From positions 1 to 28,285 of the forward strand of contig RPFO01002185.1 of the NCBI GenBank assembly GCA_009746045.1: a DNA stretch of 28,285 nt, in the 5' to 3' direction. This document shows positions 8,804-19,108 of the stretch, one piece after another (positions within the stretch are counted from its first letter, which is position 1; each line of letters starts with the position of its first letter). The notes below the pieces were generated by a model. The model did not search any database. It was not told the DNA's origin and was given only the letters and a program-made list of their open reading frames with translations. The position numbers and the translations under genes were made by a program. This DNA comes from Mesostigma viride (taxonomy: Eukaryota; Streptophyta; Mesostigmatophyceae; Mesostigmatales; Mesostigmataceae).

Positions 8804-11800
8804 GGACAAGGACAAGGACAAGGACAAGGACAAGGACAAGGACAAGGACAAGGACAAGGACAAGGACGAGGACAAGGACAAGGACAAGGAAAGGAGAAGG
8901 ACAAGGACAAGGACAAGGACAAGGACAAGGACAAGGACAAGGACAAGGACAAGGACAAGGACAAGGACAAGGACAAGGACAAGGACAAGGACAAGGACAA
9001 GGACAAGGACAAGGACAAGGACAAGGACAAGGACAAGGACAAGGACAAGGACAAGGACAAGGACAAGGACAAGGACAAGGACAAGGACAAGGACAAGGAC
9101 AAGGACAAGGACAAGGACAAGGACAAGGACAAGGACAAGGACAAGGACAAGGACAAGGACAAGGACAAGGACAAGGACAAGGACAAGGACAAGGACAAGG
9201 ACAAGGACAAGGACAAGGACAAGGACAAGGACAAGGACAAGGACAAGGACAAGGACAAGGACAAGGACAAGGACAAGGACAAGGACAAGGACAAGGACAA
9301 GGACAAGGACAAGGACAAGGACAAGGACAAGGACAAGGACAAGGACAAGGACAAGGACAAGGACAAGGACAAGGACAAGGACAAGGTGCTGGCACAAGGA
9401 CAAGGACAAGGACAAGGACAAGGACAAGGACAAGGACAAGGACAAGGCTGGACAAGGACAAGGACAAGGACAAGGACAAGGACAAGGACAAGGACAAGGA
9501 CAAGGACAAGGACAAGGACAAGGACAAGGACAAGGACAAGGACAAGGACAAGGACAAGGACAAGGACAAGGACAAGGACAAGGACAAGGACAAGGACAAG
9601 GACAAGGACAAGGACAAGGACAAGGACAAGGACAAGGACAAGGACAAGGACAAGGACAAGGACAAGGACAAGGACAAGGACAAGGACAAGGACAAGGACA
9701 AGGACAAGGACAAGGACAAGGACAAGGACAAGGACAAGGACAAGGACAAGGACAAGGACAAGGACAAGGACAAGGACAAGGACAAGGACAAGGACAAGGA
9801 CAAGGACAAGGACAAGGACAAGGACAAGGACAAGGACAAGGACAAGGACAAGGACAAGGACAAGGACAAGGACAAGGACAAGGACAAGGACAAGGACAAG
9901 GACAAGGACAAGGACAAGGACAAGGACAAGGACAAGGACAAGGACAAGGACAAGGACAAGGACAAGGACAAGGACAAGGACAAGGACAAGGACAAGGACA
10001 AGGACAAGGACAAGGACAAGGACAAGGACAAGGACAAGGACAAGGACAAGGACAAGGACAAGGACAAGGACAAGGACAAGGACAAGGACAAGGACAAGGA
10101 CAAGGACAAGGACAAGGACAAGGACAAGGACAAGGACAAGGACAAGGACAAGGACAAGGACAAGGACAAGGACAAGGACAAGGACAAGGACAAGGACAAG
10201 GACAAGGACAAGGACAAGGACAAGGACAAGGACAAGGACAAGGACAAGGACAAGGACAAGGACAAGGACAAGGACAAGGACAAGGACAAGGACAAGGACA
10301 AGGACAAGGACAAGGACAAGGACAAGGACAAGGACAAGGACAAGGACAAGGACAAGGACAAGGACAAGGACAAGGACAAGGACAAGGACAAGGACAAGGA
10401 CAAGGACAAGGACAAGGACAAGGACAAGGACAAGGACAAGGACAAGGACAAGGACAAGGACAAGGACAAGGACAAGGACAAGGACAAGGACAAGGACAAG
10501 GACAAGGACAAGGACAAGGACAAGGACAAGGACAAGGACAAGGACAAGGACAAGGACAAGGACAAGGACAAGGACAAGGACAAGGACAAGGACAAGGACA
10601 AGGACAAGGACAAGGACAAGGACAAGGACAAGGACAAGGACAAGGACAAGGACAAGGACAAGGACAAGGACAAGGACAAGGACAAGGACAAGGACAAGGA
10701 CAAGGACAAGGACAAGGACAAGGACAAGGACAAGGACAAGGACAAGGACAAGGACAAGGACAAGGACAAGGACAAGGACAAGGACAAGGACAAGGACAAG
10801 GACAAGGACAAGGACAAGGACAAGGACAAGGACAAGGACAAGGACAAGGACAAGGACAAGGACAAGGACAAGGACAAGGACAAGGACAAGGACAAGGACA
10901 AGGACAAGGACAAGGACAAGGACAAGGACAAGGACAAGGACAAGGACAAGGACAAGGACAAGGACAAGGACAAGGACAAGGACAAGGACAAGGACAAGGA
11001 CAAGGACAAGGACAAGGACAAGGACAAGGACAAGGACAAGGACAAGGACAAGGACAAGGACAAGGACAAGGACAAGGACAAGGACAAGGACAAGGACAAG
11101 GACAAGGACAAGGACAAGGACAAGGACAAGGACAAGGACAAGGACAAGGACAAGGACAAGGACAAGGACAAGGACAAGGACAAGGACAAGGACAAGGACA
11201 AGGACAAGGACAAGGACAAGGACAAGGACAAGGACAAGGACAAGGACAAGGACAAGGACAAGGACAAGGACAAGGACAAGGACAAGGACAAGGACAAGGA
11301 CAAGGACAAGGACAAGGACAAGGACAAGGACAAGGACAAGGACAAGGACAAGGACAAGGACAAGGACAAGGACAAGGACAAGGACAAGGACAAGGACAAG
11401 GACAAGGACAAGGACAAGGACAAGGACAAGGACAAGGACAAGGACAAGGACAAGGACAAGGACAAGGACAAGGACAAGGACAAGGACAAGGACAAGGACA
11501 AGGACAAGGACAAGGACAAGGACAAGGACAAGGACAAGGACAAGGACAAGGACAAGGACAAGGACAAGGACAAGGACAAGGACAAGGACAAGGACAAGGA
11601 CAAGGACAAGGACAAGGACAAGGACAAGGACAAGGACAAGGACAAGGACAAGGACAAGGACAAGGACAAGGACAAGGACAAGGACAAGGACAAGGACAAG
11701 GACAAGGACAAGGACAAGGACAAGGACAAGGACAAGGACAAGGACAAGGACAAGGACAAGGACAAGGACAAGGACAAGGACAAGGACAAGGACAAGGACA

Positions 11801-14800
11801 AGGACAAGGACAAGGACAAGGACAAGGACAAGGACAAGGACAAGGACAAGGACAAGGACAAGGACAAGGACAAGGACAAGGACAAGGACAAGGACAAGGA
11901 CAAGGACAAGGACAAGGACAAGGACAAGGACAAGGACAAGGACAAGGACAAGGACAAGGACAAGGACAAGGACAAGGACAAGGACAAGGACAAGGACAAG
12001 GACAAGGACAAGGACAAGGACAAGGACAAGGACAAGGACAAGGACAAGGACAAGGACAAGGACAAGGACAAGGACAAGGACAAGGACAAGGACAAGGACA
12101 AGGACAAGGACAAGGACAAGGACAAGGACAAGGACAAGGACAAGGACAAGGACAAGGACAAGGACAAGGACAAGGACAAGGACAAGGACAAGGACAAGGA
12201 CAAGGACAAGGACAAGGACAAGGACAAGGACAAGGACAAGGACAAGGACAAGGACAAGGACAAGGACAAGGACAAGGACAAGGACAAGGACAAGGACAAG
12301 GACAAGGACAAGGACAAGGACAAGGACAAGGACAAGGACAAGGACAAGGACAAGGACAAGGACAAGGACAAGGACAAGGACAAGGACAAGGACAAGGACA
12401 AGGACAAGGACAAGGACAAGGACAAGGACAAGGACAAGGACAAGGACAAGGACAAGGACAAGGACAAGGACAAGGACAAGGACAAGGACAAGGACAAGGA
12501 CAAGGACAAGGACAAGGACAAGGACAAGGACAAGGACAAGGACAAGGACAAGGACAAGGACAAGGACAAGGACAAGGACAAGGACAAGGACAAGGACAAG
12601 GACAAGGACAAGGACAAGGACAAGGACAAGGACAAGGACAAGGACAAGGACAAGGACAAGGACAAGGACAAGGACAAGGACAAGGACAAGGACAAGGACA
12701 AGGACAAGGACAAGGACAAGGACAAGGACAAGGACAAGGACAAGGACAAGGACAAGGACAAGGACAAGGACAAGGACAAGGACAAGGACAAGGACAAGGA
12801 CAAGGACAAGGACAAGGACAAGGACAAGGACAAGGACAAGGACAAGGACAAGGACAAGGACAAGGACAAGGACAAGGACAAGGACAAGGACAAGGACAAG
12901 GACAAGGACAAGGACAAGGACAAGGACAAGGACAAGGACAAGGACAAGGACAAGGACAAGGACAAGGACAAGGACAAGGACAAGGACAAGGACAAGGACA
13001 AGGACAAGGACAAGGACAAGGACAAGGACAAGGACAAGGACAAGGACAAGGACAAGGACAAGGACAAGGACAAGGACAAGGACAAGGACAAGGACAAGGA
13101 CAAGGACAAGGACAAGGACAAGGACAAGGACAAGGACAAGGACAAGGACAAGGACAAGGACAAGGACAAGGACAAGGACAAGGACAAGGACAAGGACAAG
13201 GACAAGGACAAGGACAAGGACAAGGACAAGGACAAGGACAAGGACAAGGACAAGGACAAGGACAAGGACAAGGACAAGGACAAGGACAAGGACAAGGACA
13301 AGGACAAGGACAAGGACAAGGACAAGGACAAGGACAAGGACAAGGACAAGGACAAGGACAAGGACAAGGACAAGGACAAGGACAAGGACAAGGACAAGGA
13401 CAAGGACAAGGACAAGGACAAGGACAAGGACAAGGACAAGGACAAGGACAAGGACAAGGACAAGGACAAGGACAAGGACAAGGACAAGGACAAGGACAAG
13501 GACAAGGACAAGGACAAGGACAAGGACAAGGACAAGGACAAGGACAAGGACAAGGACAAGGACAAGGACAAGGACAAGGACAAGGACAAGGACAAGGACA
13601 AGGACAAGGACAAGGACAAGGACAAGGACAAGGACAAGGACAAGGACAAGGACAAGGACAAGGACAAGGACAAGGACAAGGACAAGGACAAGGACAAGGA
13701 CAAGGACAAGGACAAGGACAAGGACAAGGACAAGGACAAGGACAAGGACAAGGACAAGGACAAGGACAAGGACAAGGACAAGGACAAGGACAAGGACAAG
13801 GACAAGGACAAGGACAAGGACAAGGACAAGGACAAGGACAAGGACAAGGACAAGGACAAGGACAAGGACAAGGACAAGGACAAGGACAAGGACAAGGACA
13901 AGGACAAGGACAAGGACAAGGACAAGGACAAGGACAAGGACAAGGACAAGGACAAGGACAAGGACAAGGACAAGGACAAGGACAAGGACAAGGACAAGGA
14001 CAAGGACAAGGACAAGGACAAGGACAAGGACAAGGACAAGGACAAGGACAAGGACAAGGACAAGGACAAGGACAAGGACAAGGACAAGGACAAGGACAAG
14101 GACAAGGACAAGGACAAGGACAAGGACAAGGACAAGGACAAGGACAAGGACAAGGACAAGGACAAGGACAAGGACAAGGACAAGGACAAGGACAAGGACA
14201 AGGACAAGGACAAGGACAAGGACAAGGACAAGGACAAGGACAAGGACAAGGACAAGGACAAGGACAAGGACAAGGACAAGGACAAGGACAAGGACAAGGA
14301 CAAGGACAAGGACAAGGACAAGGACAAGGACAAGGACAAGGACAAGGACAAGGACAAGGACAAGGACAAGGACAAGGACAAGGACAAGGACAAGGACAAG
14401 GACAAGGACAAGGACAAGGACAAGGACAAGGACAAGGACAAGGACAAGGACAAGGACAAGGACAAGGACAAGGACAAGGACAAGGACAAGGACAAGGACA
14501 AGGACAAGGACAAGGACAAGGACAAGGACAAGGACAAGGACAAGGACAAGGACAAGGACAAGGACAAGGACAAGGACAAGGACAAGGACAAGGACAAGGA
14601 CAAGGACAAGGACAAGGACAAGGACAAGGACAAGGACAAGGACAAGGACAAGGACAAGGACAAGGACAAGGACAAGGACAAGGACAAGGACAAGGACAAG
14701 GACAAGGACAAGGACAAGGACAAGGACAAGGACAAGGACAAGGACAAGGACAAGGACAAGGACAAGGACAAGGACAAGGACAAGGACAAGGACAAGGACA

Positions 14801-14845
14801 AGGACAAGGACAAGGACAAGGACAAGGACAAGGACAAGGACAAGG
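8804..14845. repeat. Giant hexanucleotide array (GGACAA)n, about 1007 units
   Basis: About 6042 bp of GGACAA repeats. The left 650 bp carry a few interruptions: GGACGAGG near 8870, AAGGAAAGGAGAAGG near 8890, GGTGCTGGCACAAGG near 9386 and GGCTGG near 9446. From 9450 to 14845 (5396 bp, about 899 units) no deviation is visible. The plus strand contains no T in the perfect tract. The unit has no stop codon in any of the six frames, so it creates very long artificial open frames (Lys-Asp, Arg-Thr, Gly-Gln; Leu-Val, Pro-Cys, Leu-Ser). It is not a telomere repeat I recognise. The 15 bp TGGCGCAAGAAAATC occur on both sides, at 8778-8792 and 14847-14861. Confidence 0.98.
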
Positions 14846-14880
14846 ATGGCGCAAGAAAATCCCATCTTTGTGCGTAACAC

Positions 14881-15184
14881 CTACCCGGGCAGCTGGCAGT
14901 GTCTTGTGGGTTGCTTTTCCAGTTGCTGCCGTCGCGGCATCGGAACCCGATGACCCAGAAGCCGCCGATTTCCTCCGCTCCTTCGCCGACTTTGCTGCAT
15001 GAACGCCGCGCGCCTCTTGCACCGACGATGGTGCGGGGGGAGGGGGCATTTGCTGTGCTGCCGCTGCAGCTTCCGACGGCGCGGAAGGGCCGGCGGCCGC
15101 AGGGGGCAACACCGGTGGCGGCGGAGAGCCCGGCGGCGGGGGCGCCGGCGGAGGGGAAGGCGGGTGGTTGTGCGTACAAGCACG
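14881..15184 (-). CDS. Candidate exon encoding a Pro/Ala-rich segment
   Basis: The most protein-like minus frame reads [20 protein letters not shown], then [39 protein letters not shown] and [20 protein letters not shown]. There is no ATG. The frame is preceded by a strong acceptor (TTTTTTCTTTGTC, then GTGTCACAG) ending at 15185 and followed by donor-like GTAGGT at 14884 or GTGTTA at 14880. The 14880 donor leaves one base of a glycine codon and matches the phase of the acceptor before 8080. On that model the hexanucleotide array and array B lie in one intron of about 6.8 kb. This is inference: no homology supports the exon, and a GC-rich non-coding stretch could look similar. Confidence 0.35.
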
Positions 15185-15729
15185 CTGTGACACGCAGACG
15201 ACAAAGAAAAAATCCGCCGAATATGTTAGCAAGCGGTGCGGTGCAGCACACACATCTGACAAAGCTATAGGTCAACCCTTAAAACCGTGTCCAACTGCCC
15301 GCTATAAAAACCGGGCAATTGTCACTTTCCATGATAATGTCCACAAACCAACCTAATAGTTAGTTATGGTCCATTATAGGACACAAGCACACACATATAT
15401 TCACCACCTTGGGGGTCATGTCATTGGTCATATTGCAATGTCCTATGGGTGCCAAATATAGCACCCCCTGACAGAAAGGAAGCTAGTAAAGGGCTCATGA
15501 ACACCAAGGTTGCATGTGGAGGAGCAGGGACCCAGCTGCAAGCTCTAACAATAAATGCCCACTACAAATAGCGGACAGTTTGGTTTGTGACACCTGTTAG
15601 CATTACAAAGCTCAATTCTCATCCCGTAGCAACAAAAATGTAATGTCCGCTGTAAATATCACTCAAAACGGCTAAAGGGTTAAAACGAAGTTGTAGTTGT
15701 TTTGCGGCATCAAGTTTCAAAGTACGTAC
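15185..15729 (-). other. Non-coding gap, possibly an intron
   Basis: No credible gene on either strand. The stretch is bounded on the minus strand by a donor-like CCCA/GTACGT at 15730/15729 and a good acceptor at 15185, both phase 0, so it may be a 545-nt intron. It contains dispersed similar motifs (ACAAACCAA, TGTCCGCT, CCCGCTATAAA) suggesting an old repeat. Confidence 0.3.
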
Positions 15730-15831
15730 TGGGATACCCTTCGCCAGCCTGCTTGGCATCCAGTAGGATAAGATCTTGGAACCAGTAAGGGGGCTTCGCT
15801 TGCTGCGGCAGATGGTGCAATCCATTGTGAT
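15730..15831 (-). CDS. Candidate first exon with a CxxC start (MDCTICRSKR)
   Basis: After a strong acceptor-like TTTTGCGCGCAG ending at 15832, the minus strand has ATG at 15825. It reads MDCTICRSKRSPLTGSKILS and 12 more residues up to a donor-like GTACGT at 15729, ending in phase 0. The phase matches the candidate exon at 14881-15184. The longer frame to 15619 is also open and could be used if there is no splice. No family is recognised. Confidence 0.25.
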
Positions 15832-15834
15832 CTG

Positions 15835-16130
15835 CGCGCAAAACATACACAAACGAACAACCCTCATAGGTTGAGCAATCCACAAAATCATGCCATTACT
15901 GTAACAACATGGGCAAAGCATACACAAACGAACAACCATCATAGATTGAGCTAGCAATCCACAACATCATGCCATTACTGTAACAACATGGGCAAAGCAT
16001 ACACAAACGAACAACCATCATAGATAGAGCTAGCAATCCACAACATCATGCCATTAATGTAATAACATGGGCAAAACATACACAAACAAATAGCCATGAT
16101 AGGGCATTAAGAGAATAGCCATGATTGGGG
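15835..16130. repeat. 79-bp direct tandem repeat, about four copies
   Basis: The unit starts AAAGCATACACAAACGAACA and ends TGTAACAACATGGGC. Full copies start near 15914 and 15993, with a shorter copy before (lacking a few bases) and a decayed copy after 16072. It lies immediately upstream of the candidate MDCTIC exon. The first copy also supplies the pyrimidine-rich tract of that exon's acceptor. Confidence 0.85.
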
Positions 16131-16164
16131 CAATAAGAGAATTTTTTTGTTCAATTCAATGATC

Positions 16165-16685
16165 ACAATTTATGCACACAGTCGATGCATTCATAAATGA
16201 GGCAGGTTCTTCCGAAAATTGGCTCCGTCGTAGAGTGTCAACGGCCAACTTGCAAACACGCACGTTACATGATATACATCCTAGTCATTATGGTCCTATA
16301 CAAACGCCAGAAGGGCCTAATACCGGTTTAATTGGATCTTTAGCTACGCATAATAAAGTAAATGAATATGTTTTCTTGTCCTTTTTATACATTACAAAAA
16401 ATCAAGTAATTAAAAGTGAAATACCTATTTTTATACCTCCACATCAACAAGATCAATTTAAATTCGCCCCAGAATATTTATTACTTTCTTGTTACTCTAG
16501 TGTTGAAAATAATTATGTTCATGTGCGATATAAACCAGAATTTAGTAGTAAAGCAGAAGAAGTCGATTATTTGGGGATTTCTCTAACGCAAGCTTCAATA
16601 GCTACTTCATTTATTCCCTTTTTGGAACATGATGATGCAAACCGAGCATTAATGGGTTGTAATATGCAAAGACAAGCAGTTCCAT
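16165..16685 (+). pseudogene. rpoB: Plastid-derived rpoB fragment (RNA polymerase beta subunit)
   Basis: The frame from ATG 16172 carries unmistakable beta-subunit signatures: DIHPSHYG, then PIQTPEGPNTGLIGSLATHN, and near the end IPFLEHDDANRALMGCNMQR followed by QAVP. These belong to the rifampicin-binding and catalytic part of the protein, so only about 170 of roughly 1000 or more residues are present. The DNA is AT-rich with A/T-ending codons, unlike its neighbours, as expected for plastid DNA. Homology stops abruptly after QAVP at about 16685. The motif HYGRICPI found across the family lacks three residues here (HYG-PI), and the usual Arg before DIHP is His. Together these point to a decaying nuclear insertion rather than a working gene. 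The left boundary lies near 16160-16200. Confidence 0.88.
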
Positions 16686-16910
16686 GACACCAAGGTTGAG
16701 ACTTACATGCATCGTCGTTGCAAGGGTTGAAACAATAACGAAATTGTATGACCACAGACACATAAAATGGAAGGCTTGCTCAGTATTATTATTTACCCAT
16801 CAATCAATTTTAAAGGCAAGGAAATGTTGAAATACGGACGACCGTCCCAAGTTCGCCAGCATTAACAAAAGCATTTCTGTGACAAGAACAGTGGGCGACC
16901 ATTCCCATTA
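16686..16910. other. Intergenic gap
   Basis: AT-rich sequence between the rpoB fragment and the stop of the next gene. ACACCAAGGTTG at the right junction (16686) also occurs at about 15501, a 12-bp match that may be chance. No gene seen. Confidence 0.4.
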
Positions 16911-17690
16911 TTATCTTTTCCTCGTTTGTTTCTTCCCCTTCCCGGACTCGTATTCATAAGCGACGTCCGCCATCCCCAAACGATGCAAAATTTTGTTGGA
17001 GCTCTGCATCTTCTCCAACAGTTCTTGATCCGATTCCTCCTTTGCACGACGCGCTTCCTCTGCCTTCGCCTTTGCGGCCTCCACATCTGCATCTATATCC
17101 GCCTTCACCACCATCCTGATCAAACGGTCCCGCTCCTCAGGCCTCTTCGGCAGTCCACCGGCTCTGCGGCAAGAAGAGCTCCAAAATATCCTTGTGCAGT
17201 CTTTGTGCTTCCACAAATCCTTATTCATCATCAAGGTGTACGCGCATTCACGCGCCACACCCTGCAAGGAATCCCCCATGGTAACGTTTTGCCCATGAGC
17301 AAACCCGTACGCGCTGTCCCCCTCTGCCGAAATCTCGAGTCCCTGCCTGTCGAGGCGCACCAGCTCAACTTTCCGTTCCCCAGTGTGCGTTGCCGTGAAG
17401 TGGAGGACCGAGCGTGTCATTCCGGTCTTCCCCATCAACATCTGCAAACTTGCTACGTATGCGATCCCACGAGCGCACACGTCCTCCAACTTCTCGGCAA
17501 AAGGTAGATGTGTCTTGCAATACACATCCAATCCCTCCAGTGGTCTATCACATCTAAGAAATCCACACCCCCCGTATGGATCCTTGGCATTTTGGTACTC
17601 GAGGTCGTGCGCTTGTAGGAACTTGTAATGTTCCGCGCACAGTCCCTCGACCCTTACGGGCTCCGTACAGATTTTGCATTTCGTTGCCAT
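16911..17690 (-). CDS. Zinc-motif protein with C-terminal coiled coil (tandem CxxC/CxxxxC...CxxH)
   Basis: Start chosen at ATG 17690 (MATKCKICTEP), which puts the first cysteine at residue 5, as in the neighbour at 19891; in-frame ATGs at 17714 and 17705 are alternatives. Two probable zinc sites are visible: C5-x2-C8-x9-C18-x2-H21, and C42-x4-C47-x10-C58-x2-H61. A mixed alpha/beta middle follows, with VELVRLDRQGLEISAEGDSA. From about residue 190 there is a charged coiled coil (VEAAKAKAEEARRAKEES, then LLEKMQSSNK) and a basic tail, GKGKKQTRKR, compatible with nuclear location. The layout resembles two downstream neighbours, suggesting one family. It is not a recognised named family, and the partners are unknown. 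CAG immediately precedes the ATG. Confidence 0.7.
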   Translation of the reverse strand: MATKCKICTEPVRVEGLCAEHYKFLQAHDLEYQNAKDPYGGCGFLRCDRPLEGLDVYCKTHLPFAEKLEDVCARGIAYVASLQMLMGKTGMTRSVLHFTATHTGERKVELVRLDRQGLEISAEGDSAYGFAHGQNVTMGDSLQGVARECAYTLMMNKDLWKHKDCTRIFWSSSCRRAGGLPKRPEERDRLIRMVVKADIDADVEAAKAKAEEARRAKEESDQELLEKMQSSNKILHRLGMADVAYEYESGKGKKQTRKR

Positions 17691-17913
17691 CTGCGCAATT
17701 GCCATGAGTCCCATACAGCAGCCATTGTATAACAGGGGCAATAAGGACCGTCAGAACCCCCTCTGGCGTCTTTCTCACACAATTCTCAATCTAGTCTTGT
17801 TGTGCAATAATTGTTGGTTCAAAGGTCCGTTCAAAGAAGTTTTATGAGACAAAATAAATTAGTTTCAATTACACGCATCAGATTAATCAAATCATATTTT
17901 CTCCCTCTCTTTC

Positions 17914-18498
17914 TTACTGAGCAATTCTGTCCATCCTGCCCCTCTTTGCCGGCTTCTCATCAATCTCCTCATCAAAATCACACACACGTCTAATCTGCTG
18001 TCTAATCTGCTCTACCAACCCCCCCTTGCGCATCAGGTCTTTCACCTCCCCCTTCAAGAGCGCTGTCACGAGTCGCGCGCACTCATACGCGGACTCCGTG
18101 GCCAGGTCCCTTCCCATATCATGCCACACTTTGGCCGTTGGACAGTCGGGATGGTCTCCCATGTAAGCCCACACATGCCTTGGCGGCTTGTCCTTACCGC
18201 CTATCCCCTCTCCAGGTCGCATCTGTCCCACCTCCTCTATCACCCACTCTGCATCACGCAGCATGAATCGAGGCTTCTTGTCAACATAGTACAAGACCAA
18301 AACCATGTTGTTGGGCCAAGGCTTCCACTTTTTCGTCACGATGTGACGGTCAATCGTCATCAGCCCGCTCTCGATTTCGGCAAACAACGCCCCCCATACG
18401 TCAGAATGCTTGGGACAGAACCACTCGCTTTCCGTCGGCACTCCTTCCCATTGACAATCCGGATGTTCGCATCGAATGGGGTCATCGAATGAGGTCAT
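17914..18498 (-). CDS. Zinc-motif protein, single CxxxxC...CxxH site, 194 residues
   Basis: ATG at 18498 gives MTSFDDPIRCEHPDCQWEG. Residues C10, C15, C28 and H31 form a Cx4C-x12-CxxH site (WFCPKH). The rest is mixed alpha/beta with NMVLVLYYVDKKPRFML, AYMGDHPDCPTAKVWHDMGR and a helical stretch ECARLVTALLKGEVKDLM. It ends in a basic KPAKRGRMD. The open frame continues upstream without an ATG to a TTG at 18555 and includes extra cysteines (CVCGWCKKYRC), which might be exon sequence, but CAG before ATG 18498 could be an acceptor. Two palindromes lie upstream (18552-18565 and 18587-18600), the nearer 53 nt before the ATG. Function unknown. The zinc site and layout link it to the genes at 16911 and 19109. 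Confidence 0.7.
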   Translation of the reverse strand: MTSFDDPIRCEHPDCQWEGVPTESEWFCPKHSDVWGALFAEIESGLMTIDRHIVTKKWKPWPNNMVLVLYYVDKKPRFMLRDAEWVIEEVGQMRPGEGIGGKDKPPRHVWAYMGDHPDCPTAKVWHDMGRDLATESAYECARLVTALLKGEVKDLMRKGGLVEQIRQQIRRVCDFDEEIDEKPAKRGRMDRIAQ

Positions 18499-18551
18499 CT
18501 GTGCACATCGATATTTTTTACACCACCCGCAAACGCACGCATTCAGCAGGG

Positions 18552-18600
18552 TCAACGGCCGTTGGCCCTGTTAAATTCCACACACCCCAACGGCCGTTGG
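18552..18600 (-). promoter_or_regulatory. Two palindromes upstream of the gene at 18498
   Basis: TCAACGGCCGTTGG at 18552-18565 (one mismatch at the end) and CCAACGGCCGTTGG at 18587-18600. They fill the gap between the 18498 start and the stop of the next gene upstream. The promoter role is inferred from repeated placement. Confidence 0.45.
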
Positions 18601-18654
18601 CCTTAGACGCACAAAACTTGACACCATCAGGCGATTTTTTCCAAATGATTCTTC

Positions 18655-18660
18655 TTTATT
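18655..18660 (-). terminator. AATAAA polyadenylation signal
   Basis: Minus-strand AATAAA, 33 nt downstream of the stop of the gene at 18693-19037, inside an AT-rich stretch. The position is typical for a eukaryotic poly(A) signal. Confidence 0.5.
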
Positions 18661-18692
18661 AAATAAATTTACATTCATCCTAAAATCACATT

Positions 18693-19037
18693 CTAGTCAA
18701 CATCCTCCCCATCTTTAGTGGGTTGCATTCGACCCCAATTGTCGTTCATAAAACTGACCAAAACATGAGCCGGAGTCCCCACATCCTCCTCACGCCTCAA
18801 TTTACGCAATACACCTTTAGCAATTCCACCATACCCATCAACCTCCGACATCATCATGCCCACGCCATCAAGACGTTCAGCGTGCAATTGCCCGTCCTCT
18901 TCGAGAACCAGATCGGGCAGGTCTTCCAGTTCGGCCTCCACAATCTCTATCAGGTTTTCCTTTGTAGTCTCCCCCCCTTCCTTTCCTTCTTTTCCGCACT
19001 CCATCCTACACCCTGCCCCTGCACAACCGACGTCCAT
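18693..19037 (-). CDS. Small acidic protein with Cys-rich N-terminus, 114 residues
   Basis: ATG at 19037 (TTGCCATGGAC, a good eukaryotic start context) opens MDVGCAGAGCRMECGKEGKE. Cysteines at 5, 10 and 14 recall the spacing in the zinc-motif neighbours, but the CxxH half is missing. The remainder is acidic and helical (NLIEIVEAELEDLPDLVLEE), then IAKGVLRKLRREEDVGTPAH, ending KDGEDVD. It could be a shortened or diverged relative of the neighbouring genes. A poly(A) signal follows, and a palindrome sits 44 nt before the start. No function can be assigned. Confidence 0.55.
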   Translation of the reverse strand: MDVGCAGAGCRMECGKEGKEGGETTKENLIEIVEAELEDLPDLVLEEDGQLHAERLDGVGMMMSEVDGYGGIAKGVLRKLRREEDVGTPAHVLVSFMNDNWGRMQPTKDGEDVD

Positions 19038-19081
19038 GGCAAGTTAAGAAACGGACTCAGCTCACAGGACATTTTGCAAGT

Positions 19082-19095
19082 CCAACGGCCGTTGG
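19082..19095 (-). promoter_or_regulatory. Palindrome upstream of the gene at 19037
   Basis: Perfect CCAACGGCCGTTGG, 44 nt before the ATG at 19037, in a 71-nt gap. Since the upstream gene ends at 19109, it is the main conserved sequence in that gap. Confidence 0.5.
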
Positions 19096-19108
19096 CGACC
19101 AAAAACAC

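Noticed and set aside
8804-14845. Telomere repeat
   Set aside because: GGACAA is not a known telomere unit, and ordinary sequence lies on both sides.
8712-15275. Several open frames of more than 2000 codons on both strands
   Set aside because: They exist only because GGACAA has no stop in any frame. They encode pure dipeptide repeats and use arbitrary starts in flanking repeats.
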